Source: Mesorhizobium sp. Z1-4
Lineage (GTDB): Bacteria > Pseudomonadota > Alphaproteobacteria > Rhizobiales > Rhizobiaceae
NCBI RefSeq assembly: GCF_004000235.1
Contig: NZ_RCIO01000005.1
Span: forward strand, 62,001 to 126,000
Reading direction: 5' to 3'
DNA length: 64,000 bases
In this document: piece by piece, positions 1 to 8,326 of the stretch
Layout of the letters: each line of letters starts with the position of its first letter
Position numbering within the stretch: the stretch's first letter is position 1
Program-made: the position numbers and the translations under genes
Notes under the pieces: model-generated
Databases searched by the model: none
Told to the model about the DNA's origin: nothing
Seen by the model: only the letters and a program-made list of their open reading frames with translations

Positions 1-1
1 A

Positions 2-979
2 TATGGCCCCGCCGACGTTCTGGAAATTCGCGAAGTCGCGCGGCCGGAACCGAAAGACGACGAAATCCTGGTGCAGGTGTTCGCCACAACGGTAACCACC
101 GCCGACTGGCGTTTCCGCGCTTCGAATTTCCCGAAAGTCCTGTGGCTGGCGGGCCGCGCGATGGCTGGCCTGTTCAGGCCGAAAAATAATGTGCTGGGAT
201 CGGAATTCGCCGGCCGCGTCGTCGCCAAGGGCAAGGATGTGACGAAGTTCAAGGGCGGCGACGAGGTGTTCGGGTTCTCCGGCGCTTGGGGCGCGCACGC
301 CGAATATGTCGTTGTGTCGCAAGATGGCCCGGTGGTCCGCAAACCGGCTGCTGTCGGTTATGACGAGGCCGCCGCGACACCCTTCGGCGCCAACACCGCA
401 CTTACCTTTCTGCGCGACTTCGCTCAGGTCCGGCCCGGCCAGAAGGTGCTGATCGCCGGTGCGTCCGGCGGTGTCGGCGTATGGGCGGTGCAGATAGCCA
501 AACACCTTGGCGCAGAGGTGTCAGCGGTAACGAGCACCGGCAATGTCGAACTGGTCACCTCGCTCGGCGCCGACCGCGTGATCGACTACAAACGCGACAA
601 TTACTGGGAAACCGGCGAAACCTGGGACGTGATCTTCGATACCGCCGGCACAACCAGATTCGCCGAGGCAAAGCGCGCGCTGACGCCCAAGGGCCTCTTC
701 CTTCCGGCTGAATTCCAGGGCCGCGAGATGCTGCAGGCGCTGCGCGCGCTTATCTTGGGCGGCAAGCGGATCATGCTGCGCGTGTCGGGTGACAGCCAGG
801 AAGATTTGCAGACGATCGCCGACCTGCTGGACGAGGGCGAAATCCGCGCGGTGATCGACAGCCACTACCCGCTGGAGCGTATCGCCGATGCGCATCGCCG
901 CGTCGAAAGCCGCCACAAGCGCGGTTCTGTGGTTGTCACCGTCGCACCGCAGGCACTGCCGGTCGGGAAGGCGGCTTAA
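2..979 (+). CDS. NAD(P)-dependent MDR-family oxidoreductase (quinone reductase/alcohol dehydrogenase type), 5' partial
   Basis: The reading frame is open from base 2, so the start lies before the window; 325 residues are visible. The chain has the medium-chain dehydrogenase/reductase layout: a GroES-like N-terminal half containing GSEFAGRV, then a Rossmann half with the nucleotide-binding glycines GASGGVGVWA at about visible residues 153-162. No structural-zinc cysteine cluster is seen, which fits the zinc-independent quinone oxidoreductase branch. In that family NADPH reduces a quinone or enone; the actual substrate cannot be told from sequence. The stop is followed by a palindrome (991-1015) and a toxin-antitoxin pair, so it is probably the last gene of its unit. 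Family is secure, substrate is unknown. Confidence 0.85.
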   Translation, partial: YGPADVLEIREVARPEPKDDEILVQVFATTVTTADWRFRASNFPKVLWLAGRAMAGLFRPKNNVLGSEFAGRVVAKGKDVTKFKGGDEVFGFSGAWGAHAEYVVVSQDGPVVRKPAAVGYDEAAATPFGANTALTFLRDFAQVRPGQKVLIAGASGGVGVWAVQIAKHLGAEVSAVTSTGNVELVTSLGADRVIDYKRDNYWETGETWDVIFDTAGTTRFAEAKRALTPKGLFLPAEFQGREMLQALRALILGGKRIMLRVSGDSQEDLQTIADLLDEGEIRAVIDSHYPLERIADAHRRVESRHKRGSVVVTVAPQALPVGKAA

Positions 980-990
980 GCTCGGCAGGT

Positions 991-1015
991 TATCCTCGGG
1001 CTTGTCCCGAGGATA
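991..1015. repeat. Short palindrome, REP-like or terminator hairpin
   Basis: Arms TATCCTCGGG and CCCGAGGATA pair perfectly (10 bp) around the loop CTTGT, 11 bases after the stop of the oxidoreductase. There is no T-run, so a classical rho-independent terminator is unlikely. Palindromes with this kind of core (TCCTCGGG...CCCGAGGA) are, from memory, dispersed in many rhizobial genomes; no second copy was noticed in this window. It may act as an mRNA 3' end stabiliser. Confidence 0.5.
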
Positions 1016-1054
1016 TGCCGGGCGTCCGTCCTCAGGCCGTGAAAGCAATAGCGC

Positions 1055-1073
1055 TGCCACATTCCCTGTGGCA
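1055..1073. promoter_or_regulatory. Inverted repeat before the ParD-like antitoxin, candidate autoregulatory operator
   Basis: Perfect 7-bp arms TGCCACA and TGTGGCA are separated by TTCCC and end 10 bases before the antitoxin ATG at 1084. Ribbon-helix-helix antitoxins commonly repress their own operon by binding such palindromes next to the start, so this is the natural candidate site. Binding itself is inference. Confidence 0.5.
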
Positions 1074-1083
1074 CAATTGGCGC

Positions 1084-1320
1084 ATGGATATTGACGACAA
1101 GATTTCCGACGACCTGAGCCGGCGGCTTGACGCGCTTGCAAGCCGCTCGACCTTGACCCGCGGCCAGATTATCGAGGACGCGCTGGCGCATGGCCGCTCG
1201 CTCGCCTGGCAGGAAAAATGGATCGCGGGCGTTCAGGCCGGCATCGATCAGGCTGACCGCGGTGAATTTGCGTCGGACGAGCAGATCGCTTCTGTCCTCG
1301 GCAAATACGGTCAAGTCTGA
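1084..1320 (+). CDS. Ribbon-helix-helix antitoxin, ParD/CopG-like
   Basis: This 78-residue protein has the short N-terminal DNA-binding pattern of ribbon-helix-helix antitoxins: DDLSRRLDALASRS followed by LTRGQIIEDALAHG. A polar C-terminal tail (from about residue 45) would wrap the toxin. The frame is open further upstream, to 1015, but ATG 1084 (MDIDDK) was chosen because it gives the family length and leaves the palindrome at 1055-1073 upstream as an operator. The toxin gene starts six bases after its stop, in the usual antitoxin-toxin order. It should neutralise the toxin and repress the operon. ParD versus RelB/CopG naming is not decidable by eye. Confidence 0.82.
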   Translation: MDIDDKISDDLSRRLDALASRSTLTRGQIIEDALAHGRSLAWQEKWIAGVQAGIDQADRGEFASDEQIASVLGKYGQV

Positions 1321-1326
1321 CCTTTC

Positions 1327-1614
1327 GTGCGGCTGCGCTGGACGAAGCTTTATCTCAGCGAATTGCGGTCAATTGCTGATTACATCGCGCAGCACAATCC
1401 GCGCGCGGCGGCTCGCGTCGTCAACGAAATCCACACCAAAACAGAACGCCTTCTGTCCACGAATCCATTCATTGGCCGGCGGGGTGAAATCGAAGGCACC
1501 CGCGAACTCGTCATTCCAGGTACCCCATACATCGTTGCCTACCGCGTGCTCGATGAGCAGATAGACGTTCTGTTTGTCCAGCATGGAGCTCGCGAATGGC
1601 CCGACGAGGCTTGA
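1327..1614 (+). CDS. ParE/RelE-family toxin of a type II toxin-antitoxin system
   Basis: A 95-residue basic protein of the ParE/RelE fold with the family landmarks: N-terminal WTKLYLSELRSIADYIAQ helix, central LLSTNPFIGRRGEI, then strands ELVIPGTPYIVAYRV and IDVLFVQHGAREWP. The only sensible start is GTG 1327, six bases after the antitoxin stop, so the two are probably translated from one message. ParE relatives poison DNA gyrase and RelE relatives cleave mRNA at the ribosome; the sequence resembles ParE more because a clear RelE basic catalytic set is not evident. It ends three bases before the convergent ABC permease gene. The pair looks intact. Confidence 0.85.
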   Translation: MRLRWTKLYLSELRSIADYIAQHNPRAAARVVNEIHTKTERLLSTNPFIGRRGEIEGTRELVIPGTPYIVAYRVLDEQIDVLFVQHGAREWPDEA

Positions 1615-1617
1615 AGC

Positions 1618-2379
1618 CTAGCTCTTCACCTTCCAGCCGGTCTTGAAGATCCACCACACGGCGGTCAGGCACACGACGAGAAAGAAGCTGATCGCCGCCA
1701 GGCTGACGCCGACACTGACATCGGCGATCTCATAGAAGCTCCAGCGAAAGCCGCTGACCAGATAGAGCACCGGATTGAAGTGGATGATCGTCTGCCAGAT
1801 GCCGGGCAGCATTTCGACCGAATAGAACGTCCCACCGAGGAAGATCAGCGGCATCACGATGAGCATCGGGATCAACTGCAGCTTCTCGAAATTGTCGGCC
1901 CATATGCCGATGATGAAACCGAACAGCGAGAACGTCACGCCGGTCAGCACCAGGAAGGTGAACATCCATATCGGATGCGCGATCTGAAGCGGCACAAACA
2001 GCGTCGATGTGCCCAGGATCAGCAGCGCCAGAATAATCGATTTCGTGGTTGCCGCACCCACGTAACCGAGCACGATCTCGACATAGGAGAGGGGTGCCGA
2101 CAGAAGTTCGTAGATCGTGCCCATGAATTTCGGGAAATAGATGCCGAACGAGCCGACCGAGATGCCTTGCGTGATCATGGTCAGCATGATTAGCCCCGGC
2201 ACAATGAAGGAGCCGTAGCTGATGCCGTTGACCTCTTCGATGCGCGACCCGATCGCGGTTCCGAACACCACGAAATAGAGCGCCGTGGAAACCACCGGCG
2301 AGACAATACTCTGCCAGATGGTGCGCCACCACCTGGCCATCTCGAATTTGTAGATGGCCTTGATTGCATGCCAGTTCAT
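1618..2379 (-). CDS. ABC-2 type transporter, membrane permease subunit
   Basis: A 253-residue integral membrane protein with six hydrophobic segments and the ABC-2 membrane architecture seen in NodJ/YadH-like exporters. Conserved-looking landmarks include [25 protein letters not shown] and the [11 protein letters not shown] stretch before the last helices. Its ATG overlaps the stop of the upstream ATPase gene by four bases (2376-2379), so the two subunits are translationally coupled. Together they form an export ABC transporter in the inner membrane. The cargo (lipid-linked sugar, drug or polysaccharide) cannot be inferred; no polysaccharide or resistance genes lie nearby. Confidence 0.9.
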   Translation of the reverse strand: MNWHAIKAIYKFEMARWWRTIWQSIVSPVVSTALYFVVFGTAIGSRIEEVNGISYGSFIVPGLIMLTMITQGISVGSFGIYFPKFMGTIYELLSAPLSYVEIVLGYVGAATTKSIILALLILGTSTLFVPLQIAHPIWMFTFLVLTGVTFSLFGFIIGIWADNFEKLQLIPMLIVMPLIFLGGTFYSVEMLPGIWQTIIHFNPVLYLVSGFRWSFYEIADVSVGVSLAAISFFLVVCLTAVWWIFKTGWKVKS

Positions 2380-3302
2380 TCGCCGTCCCTCACCAGATTG
2401 ACGAAAATGTCTTCGAGCGAGCTTTGTTTGGTCGAAAGGTCGCGCACGCCGATGCCGGCTCCAGAAAGCTCCGACAGCAACTTGCTGATACCGGTGCGCT
2501 CGGCGGCCGTGTCATAGCGGTAAACCAGCGTGTTTCCTCCATCCTCCAGGGTAAGGTCGAAACCGTTCAGCCCCGAAGGCAATTCGGCCAGTGCCTCGCG
2601 CAGATTGAGCGTCAGTATCTTCTCGCCCATCTTGCGCATCAGCTCGGTCTTTTCTTCGACCAGGAGTAGCTTGCCCTTGCTGATCACGCCGACCCGGTCG
2701 GCGATGTGTTCCGCTTCCTCGATATAGTGCGTTGTCAGGATCACCGTGACGCCGGTATCGCGCAGCCTGCCGATCAGCTCCCACATGCTCTTGCGCAGCT
2801 CTACGTCCACGCCGGCGGTCGGCTCATCGAGAAACAGGATACGAGGTTCATGCGCAAGCGCCTTGGCAATCATCACCCGGCGCTTCATGCCGCCCGATAG
2901 TGTGATGATCTTGTCCTTGCGTTTGTCCCACAGCGAGAGGTCCTTGAGGATCTGCTCCACAAGCGCTGTATTGCGCGGTTTGCCGAACAGTCCGCGCGAA
3001 AAATTGACCGTCGCCTGCACACTCTCGAACGCTTCGACATGCAGTTCCTGCGGCACAAGGCCGATCAGGCTGCGCGCGGCGCGGAAGTCGGAAATGATGT
3101 CGTGTCCGCCCACGCTCACCGAGCCCGAACTCGGATTTACCAGCCCGCATACGATCGATATCAGCGTCGTTTTGCCGGCGCCGTTCGGCCCCAGAAGCGC
3201 GAGGATCTCGCCTTCCTTGACGTCCAGGCTGACAGTGTCGAGCGCCTTCAGCCCGCCCGGATAAGTTTTGGTAAGTTCGGAAATAGAGATGACCGGCTTC
3301 AT
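2376..3302 (-). CDS. ABC-2 type transporter, ATP-binding subunit
   Basis: A 308-residue ABC ATPase. Walker [10 protein letters not shown] is at residues 38-46, the signature LSGGM at 135-139 and Walker [13 protein letters not shown] at 155-166, followed by the switch histidine in [10 protein letters not shown]. The roughly 80-residue C-terminal extension is typical of NodI/CcmA/DrrA-like exporters. The frame is open to 3410, but ATG 3302 ([10 protein letters not shown]) gives the normal family N-terminus. It couples by ATGA overlap to the permease. The gene runs divergently from fabD, with a palindrome in the shared upstream region at 3412-3429. Cargo unknown. Confidence 0.9.
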   Translation of the reverse strand: MKPVISISELTKTYPGGLKALDTVSLDVKEGEILALLGPNGAGKTTLISIVCGLVNPSSGSVSVGGHDIISDFRAARSLIGLVPQELHVEAFESVQATVNFSRGLFGKPRNTALVEQILKDLSLWDKRKDKIITLSGGMKRRVMIAKALAHEPRILFLDEPTAGVDVELRKSMWELIGRLRDTGVTVILTTHYIEEAEHIADRVGVISKGKLLLVEEKTELMRKMGEKILTLNLREALAELPSGLNGFDLTLEDGGNTLVYRYDTAAERTGISKLLSELSGAGIGVRDLSTKQSSLEDIFVNLVRDGE

Positions 3303-3411
3303 GAGCGATGCCCGAAATGGATTGGCGGAAATCGGATGAATAGTTGTTGGGGCGATATAGTTGCGTGGCCAACTGCATAACAGCTCAATCCGTTTGGTCC
3401 AGCTAGCCATA

Positions 3412-3429
3412 CTGACAGCCTTGTGTCAG
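3412..3429. promoter_or_regulatory. Palindrome between the divergent ABC exporter and fabD
   Basis: Perfect 6-bp arms CTGACA and TGTCAG around GCCTTG, lying 67 bases before fabD and about 110 bases before the ABC ATPase start. Its position in a divergent control region suggests a transcription-factor site, but no cognate regulator is known and a chance palindrome of this size is possible. Confidence 0.3.
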
Positions 3430-3495
3430 GAGCTGCGATGCACTTGACGCCGGCGTCGGCCTGCGCCACCACGCTCAGAAATTTCGGAGGTCGGA

Positions 3496-4422
3496 ATGAG
3501 CATCGCTTTCACTTTCCCGGGGCAGGGCAGCCAGGCGGTCGGCATGGGCAAGGCTCTGGCCGACGCTTCTGCCGCCGCCCGCGCAGTATTTGCCGAGGTC
3601 GACGACGCTCTGGGCCAGAATCTCTCCGCTTTGATGCGGGACGGGCCGGAAGACGAATTGACACTCACCGCCAATGCACAGCCGGCGCTGATGGCCGTCT
3701 CCCTTGCGGCCCTCAGGGCCATGGAGGAGCGCGGCTTCTCGCTCAAGGACAAGGTATCCTATGTGGCGGGCCATTCGCTGGGCGAATATTCCGCACTGTG
3801 CGCTGCAGGCATGTTTTCGCTGGCCGACACCGCACGGCTTCTGCGCATCCGCGGCAACGCCATGCAGGCGGCGGTGCCGGTGGGCGAGGGCGCAATGGCG
3901 GCCATCATCGGGCTTGAGCAGGGCGACGTCGAGGCCGCTTGCGCGGTTGCCGGCTGTCAGATCGCCAACGACAATGGCGGCGGCCAGCTCGTCATATCCG
4001 GTGCCAAGGGCCCGGTTGAGGAGGCAGCGCGCATCTGCACTGAAAAGGGCGCCAAGCGTGCATTGATGCTGCCCGTATCGGCACCCTTCCACTCATCGCT
4101 GATGGCACCGGCGGCGGACGCGATGCGCGAGGCGCTGGCAGGTGTTCAAAAGAACGTACCGGTGGTGCCGGTCATCTCCAACGTTTCGGTTTCGCCGTCG
4201 TCCGATGCTGAAGATATCGCTGCCAAGCTGGTGCAGCAGGTGACCGGGCAGGTCCGCTGGCGCGAGACCGTCGAATGGTTCGGCGCCAACGGTGTGACCA
4301 CACTCTACGAGGTTGGTTCCGGCAAGGTGCTGTCCGGCCTCGCGCGGCGAATCAACCGCGACCTCGCAACCGCCAATGTCGGCTCGCCGGAAGACGTGGA
4401 TGCCGCGCTTACGGTGCTCTGA
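3496..4422 (+). CDS. fabD: Malonyl-CoA:ACP transacylase
   Basis: FabD moves the malonyl group from CoA to acyl carrier protein to feed type II fatty-acid synthesis in the cytosol. The 308-residue length is standard. The nucleophile elbow GHSLGEYS puts catalytic Ser at residue 94, the partner His is 199 in SAPFHSSLM, and substrate-binding Arg is in LRIRGNAM (119). The N-terminal FPGQGSQ (7-13) is the family signature. A strong ribosome site (GGAGG) precedes ATG 3496. It heads the run fabD-fabG-acpP-fabF, and the palindrome at 3412-3429 lies just upstream. Confidence 0.97.
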   Translation: MSIAFTFPGQGSQAVGMGKALADASAAARAVFAEVDDALGQNLSALMRDGPEDELTLTANAQPALMAVSLAALRAMEERGFSLKDKVSYVAGHSLGEYSALCAAGMFSLADTARLLRIRGNAMQAAVPVGEGAMAAIIGLEQGDVEAACAVAGCQIANDNGGGQLVISGAKGPVEEAARICTEKGAKRALMLPVSAPFHSSLMAPAADAMREALAGVQKNVPVVPVISNVSVSPSSDAEDIAAKLVQQVTGQVRWRETVEWFGANGVTTLYEVGSGKVLSGLARRINRDLATANVGSPEDVDAALTVL

Positions 4423-4478
4423 TTGTACGAGCGCTCCCCTGGTAAGGGAGTGCTCCTTTCCGATTTGGGAGACAGAAC

Positions 4479-5216
4479 ATGCTTGATCTCACCGGCCGCA
4501 AGGCCCTCGTTACCGGCGCAACAGGCGGCATTGGCGATGCGATTGCGCGCTTGCTGCATGCGCAGGGCGCCACCGTCGGCCTGCATGGCACGCGGGTCGA
4601 GAAGCTGGAGGCGCTGGCGGGCGAGCTGGGCGATCGGGTCAAGCTGTTCCCCGCCAACCTCTCCGACCGCGATGCCGTGAAGGAGCTGGCGCAGAAAGCC
4701 GAGGCCGAACTCGAAGGCGTGGATATTCTGATCAACAATGCCGGCATAACCAAGGACGGCCTGTTCGTACGCATGTCTGACGCCGACTGGGACGCGGTGA
4801 TCGAGGTCAATCTGACCGCCGTGTTCCGTCTGACGCGCGAACTCACGCACCCGATGATGAAGCGCCGACATGGCCGCATCATCAACATCACCTCGGTCGT
4901 GGGGGTCACCGGCAATCCGGGCCAGGCCAACTACTGTGCCTCCAAGGCCGGCATGATCGGTTTCTCCAAATCGCTGGCGCAGGAGATCGCCTCGCGCGGC
5001 ATTACCGTCAATTGCGTGGCTCCGGGCTTCATCGAATCGGCCATGACCGAAAAGCTCAATGAGAAGCAGTCGGAGGCCATTCTGGGCTCCATCCCGATGA
5101 AGCGGATGGGCAGCGGGCCGGAAGTGGCGTCGGCGGTGGCTTTTCTTGCCTCCGACGAAGCCTCTTATATCACCGGCCAGACCATGCATGTGAACGGCGG
5201 CATGGCGATGATCTAG
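4479..5216 (+). CDS. fabG: 3-oxoacyl-ACP reductase
   Basis: A 245-residue short-chain dehydrogenase that reduces 3-oxoacyl-ACP with NADPH in each fatty-acid elongation cycle. The cofactor motif TGATGGIG is at residues 12-19, NNAG at 86-89, and the catalytic set is Ser139, Tyr152 and Lys156 (YCASK). The N-terminus LDLTGRKALVTG and the C-terminal GQTMHVNGGMAMI are typical of genuine FabG rather than a paralogous SDR. It lies 56 bases after fabD with ribosome site GGGAGA, and is followed by a 230-base gap carrying the acpP promoter. Confidence 0.96.
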   Translation: MLDLTGRKALVTGATGGIGDAIARLLHAQGATVGLHGTRVEKLEALAGELGDRVKLFPANLSDRDAVKELAQKAEAELEGVDILINNAGITKDGLFVRMSDADWDAVIEVNLTAVFRLTRELTHPMMKRRHGRIINITSVVGVTGNPGQANYCASKAGMIGFSKSLAQEIASRGITVNCVAPGFIESAMTEKLNEKQSEAILGSIPMKRMGSGPEVASAVAFLASDEASYITGQTMHVNGGMAMI

Positions 5217-5242
5217 GCCTGCGGTTTATCCACCGCCGGGGC

Positions 5243-5271
5243 CTTGGACAGGGGCGTATTTTTGGTGTAAT
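5243..5271 (+). promoter_or_regulatory. Promoter for acpP-fabF
   Basis: Minus-35 CTTGGA (5243-5248) and minus-10 TGTAAT (5266-5271) are spaced by exactly 17 bases. This matches the housekeeping sigma pattern of rhizobia (CTTGAC/CTATAT type). Transcription would begin near 5278, giving acpP an untranslated leader of about 170 bases. A dedicated promoter fits the very high demand for acyl carrier protein. Confidence 0.6.
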
Positions 5272-5446
5272 GCGGCCCCGGAACGGCGCGGAGCGGTGGT
5301 TTTGCCCTGTTTCATGCCAGTGGTGAAAACCCGTTGGACAGATCGTGCGGATGCAGGCTCTACTGCGGCAATCGGCGATCTTTCAGCTTGATAAGCGGAA
5401 CCAGTGCCGCTAACCAACATCGAAAACCGGAGTCGAGGTTCAAAAA

Positions 5447-5683
5447 ATGAGCGATACCGCAGAACGCGTTAAGAAAATTGTTGTCGAGCATCTCGGCGTT
5501 GACGCCGACAAGGTCACCGAACAGGCGAGCTTCATCGACGACCTTGGCGCGGACAGTCTCGACACGGTCGAACTCGTCATGGCTTTCGAGGAAGAGTTCG
5601 GCGTTGAAATTCCGGACGATGCGGCCGAGACCATCCTCACCGTCGGTGACGCGGTGAAGTATATCGACAAGTCTTCGTCCTAA
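5447..5683 (+). CDS. acpP: Acyl carrier protein
   Basis: This 78-residue acidic protein carries growing fatty acyl chains on a phosphopantetheine arm. The attachment site is Ser37 in [10 protein letters not shown], and the helix after it ([15 protein letters not shown]) is the standard recognition helix for partner enzymes. Size and composition are exactly those of the primary AcpP. It sits between fabG and fabF and has its own probable promoter at 5243-5271. Confidence 0.98.
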   Translation: MSDTAERVKKIVVEHLGVDADKVTEQASFIDDLGADSLDTVELVMAFEEEFGVEIPDDAAETILTVGDAVKYIDKSSS

Positions 5684-5723
5684 GCGGCGGCGTTCCGCGT
5701 CGTACATTCGCGGAATATCTTCG

Positions 5724-6980
5724 ATGAGACGTGTTGTCGTAACAGGCTTGGGTCTGCTGTCGCCTTTCGGCGTCGGCGTCGAGCATGCATGGAAGCAGCT
5801 TCTTGCGGGCAAGAATTCGACGCGCCGAATTGAGGCGTTCGACGTCGAGGACCTGCCCTGCAAGATAGCGAGCTACATCCCGCGTGAGGGCGAGGCTGCC
5901 TTCAATCCGGACGACTATCTGGAGCCGAAGGAACAGCGCAAGGTCGCGGATTTCATTACCTATGGCATCGCGGCCGCCGACATGGCGCTGGCCGATTCGG
6001 GCTGGGAGCCGAAGACCGACGACGAACGTTTCGCCACCGGCGTGATGATCGGCTCCGGCATTGGTGGCATAGACGGCATTGCCGAAAACGCCATGATCCT
6101 GGCCGAGCGCGGCCCGCGCCGCATCAGCCCTTTCTTCATTCCGGGCAACATCATCAATCTGGCCTCCGGGCAAGTGTCGATCCGCCATGGCCTGAAGGGC
6201 CCGAACCACGCTGTGGTGACGGCGTGTTCGACCGGTGCGCATGCAATCGGGGATGCCGCGCGTATCGTGGCGCTTGGTGATGCTGACGTGATGGTTGCCG
6301 GCGGTACCGAATCGCCGATCACCCGGCTGTCCATTGCCGGCTTCTCCGCCTGCCGCGCACTAGCCACCGCCTTCAACGACACGCCCGAAAAGGCCTCGCG
6401 CCCCTATGATCGCGATCGCGACGGTTTCGTCATGGGCGAGGGCGCCGGCGTTGTCGTGCTGGAAGAACTGGAGCACGCCAAGGCGCGCGGCGCCAGGATC
6501 TACGGCGAAGTCATCGGCTATGGCATGTCGGGCGACGCTTACCATATCACCGCGCCGTCCGAGGACGGCGAGGGCGCCTATCGTTGCATGACTGCGGCGA
6601 TCAAGCGGGCCGGCATCATGCCCTCCGATATCGACTACATCAACGCGCACGGCACCTCGACCATGGCCGACACGATCGAGCTCGGTGCGGTCGAGCGCGT
6701 GGTCGGCAACGCCGCCTCCAAGATCTCGATGTCGTCCACCAAGTCGTCGGTGGGGCACCTTCTGGGAGCAGCAGGCGCGGCAGAGGCGATCTTCTCGCTG
6801 CTTGCAATGCGCGACAATACCGCGCCGGCAACGATCAACCTCGACAATCCATCCGTCGAAACCGAGATCGACCTTGTGCCCAACAAGCCGCGCGAACGCC
6901 AGATCGACGTCGCGCTGTCCAACTCGTTCGGGTTCGGCGGCACCAACGCATCGTTGATTTTCAGGCGTTATGACGCATGA
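5724..6980 (+). CDS. fabF: 3-oxoacyl-ACP synthase II
   Basis: FabF condenses malonyl-ACP with acyl-ACP to lengthen fatty acids; FabF enzymes also tune unsaturated chain length. The 418-residue protein has the thiolase-fold triad: Cys168 in ACSTGAHAIG, His309 in NAHGTSTMADTIE and His345 in KSSVGHLLGAAGA. The GFGGTN motif near the C-terminus is intact. It starts 40 bases after acpP. The following gene is mltG, with an intergenic gap of about 100 bases and no obvious terminator, so the unit may continue. Confidence 0.96.
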   Translation: MRRVVVTGLGLLSPFGVGVEHAWKQLLAGKNSTRRIEAFDVEDLPCKIASYIPREGEAAFNPDDYLEPKEQRKVADFITYGIAAADMALADSGWEPKTDDERFATGVMIGSGIGGIDGIAENAMILAERGPRRISPFFIPGNIINLASGQVSIRHGLKGPNHAVVTACSTGAHAIGDAARIVALGDADVMVAGGTESPITRLSIAGFSACRALATAFNDTPEKASRPYDRDRDGFVMGEGAGVVVLEELEHAKARGARIYGEVIGYGMSGDAYHITAPSEDGEGAYRCMTAAIKRAGIMPSDIDYINAHGTSTMADTIELGAVERVVGNAASKISMSSTKSSVGHLLGAAGAAEAIFSLLAMRDNTAPATINLDNPSVETEIDLVPNKPRERQIDVALSNSFGFGGTNASLIFRRYDA

Positions 6981-7079
6981 TGCGGCGCGGCCCCGGCCGC
7001 GTCGTCATTTTTGCCACATTCGAAACCAACCTTCGGCGGCATCACGCCTGTTTCCGAAGCAATGGAGCGCACAATCGCG

Positions 7080-8237
7080 ATGAGCGACAATAACGGCAAC
7101 GCGAGCGCTGTTCCCGGCCGGCCAGACATGCCGTCGGTCATCGTCCCGAAATCCGCCAGCGAATCCCTTCGCCCCGAGGCCGGAACACCCCCGCCGCGGC
7201 GCTCGCGCAGGGCGCGCAACCAGTTTGTTGTGTTTCTGAACTTCGTGCTGTCGGTCGTCATCTTCCTGACCCTGGCCGGGGGCGCAGCAATCTATTTCGG
7301 CGCCCGCGAGTTCGAAGAGCCCGGCCCGCTGAAAACAACCGACACGGTCCTGGTGCGGCCGAACACGAGCGTGGCCGAAATCGCCACGCAGCTGGAACGC
7401 CTCGATATGGTGTCCGACGCGCGTATCTTCCGGCTGGGCGTGCGCGCTTTCGGCAGCGATTCCACGCTCAAGGCCGGCGAATACGAAGTGCGCTCCGGCG
7501 CATCCATGCGCGATATCATGGAGCTGATGCAGAGCGGCAAGTCCGTGCAGCATGCGCTGACGATTCCCGAGGGCATGACCGTCTGGCAGGCCTTCAAGCG
7601 TATTGCGGCTACCGAGGAACTCACCGGCGTCTTGCCTGCCGAACTGCCGCCGGAAGGCAGCCTTGCAACGGACACGCTGCGCTTTACCCGCGGCATGGAA
7701 CGCCAGGCGATTGTCGATAAGCTGATGGCCGACCAGCGGGCCCTCGTTCAAGGCATCTGGGAACGCCGCGACCCTGATCTTCCGATCGCGGACATCAATG
7801 AATTCGTCACGCTCGCATCCATCGTGGAGAAGGAGACCGGCCGGGCCGACGAGAGGCCGCATGTGGCCTCCGTTTTCGTCAACAGGCTTCGCCGCGGCAT
7901 GCGGCTCCAGTCCGATCCGACCATTCTCTACGGGCTGTTTGGCGGTCAGGGCAAACCCGAAGACCGTCCGATCTACCGTTCGGATATCGACAAGCCGACT
8001 CCCTACAACACCTACACCATTGACGGCCTGCCGCCCGGTCCGATCGCAAATCCGGGCCGCGCCGCTCTGGAAGCGGTCGCCAATCCGTCCGAAACCAAGG
8101 ACCTTTATTTCGTCGCCGACGGCACAGGCGGGCATGTCTTTGCCGAAACCCTCGACGAGCATAACGCCAACGTTGCCCGTTATCGCGCCTTCCTGCGCGA
8201 GCAGGAGCGGGCGGCGGGGTCGGCATCCGGCAATTGA
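7080..8237 (+). CDS. mltG: Endolytic peptidoglycan transglycosylase
   Basis: MltG cuts nascent glycan strands in the periplasm and so ends peptidoglycan polymerisation. From ATG 7080 the protein has 385 residues: a proline- and arginine-rich cytosolic tail, one membrane segment at about 48-74 (QFVVFLNFVLSVVIFLTLAG), a LysM-like region, then the YceG catalytic domain with the signature ASIVEKETG (about 246-254) carrying the conserved glutamate. The frame is open to a TTG at 7011 and an ATG at 7062, but 7080 (MSDNNGN) matches the form I recall in rhizobia. It follows fabF, the usual order in this group. Confidence 0.93.
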   Translation: MSDNNGNASAVPGRPDMPSVIVPKSASESLRPEAGTPPPRRSRRARNQFVVFLNFVLSVVIFLTLAGGAAIYFGAREFEEPGPLKTTDTVLVRPNTSVAEIATQLERLDMVSDARIFRLGVRAFGSDSTLKAGEYEVRSGASMRDIMELMQSGKSVQHALTIPEGMTVWQAFKRIAATEELTGVLPAELPPEGSLATDTLRFTRGMERQAIVDKLMADQRALVQGIWERRDPDLPIADINEFVTLASIVEKETGRADERPHVASVFVNRLRRGMRLQSDPTILYGLFGGQGKPEDRPIYRSDIDKPTPYNTYTIDGLPPGPIANPGRAALEAVANPSETKDLYFVADGTGGHVFAETLDEHNANVARYRAFLREQERAAGSASGN

Positions 8238-8326
8238 TAGTGGCGTTCGCCGCGGTTTTGGCCGTGTCGATGCAGAAATTGCCGCCGGAATCAGTTAGTC
8301 TCATGCGGCATTAGGGGCGTGGCGGG

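Noticed and set aside
5219-5236. GCGGT...ACCGC hairpin just after fabG as a terminator
   Set aside because: The stem is only 5 bp with no T-run, and transcription of acpP from upstream is likely.
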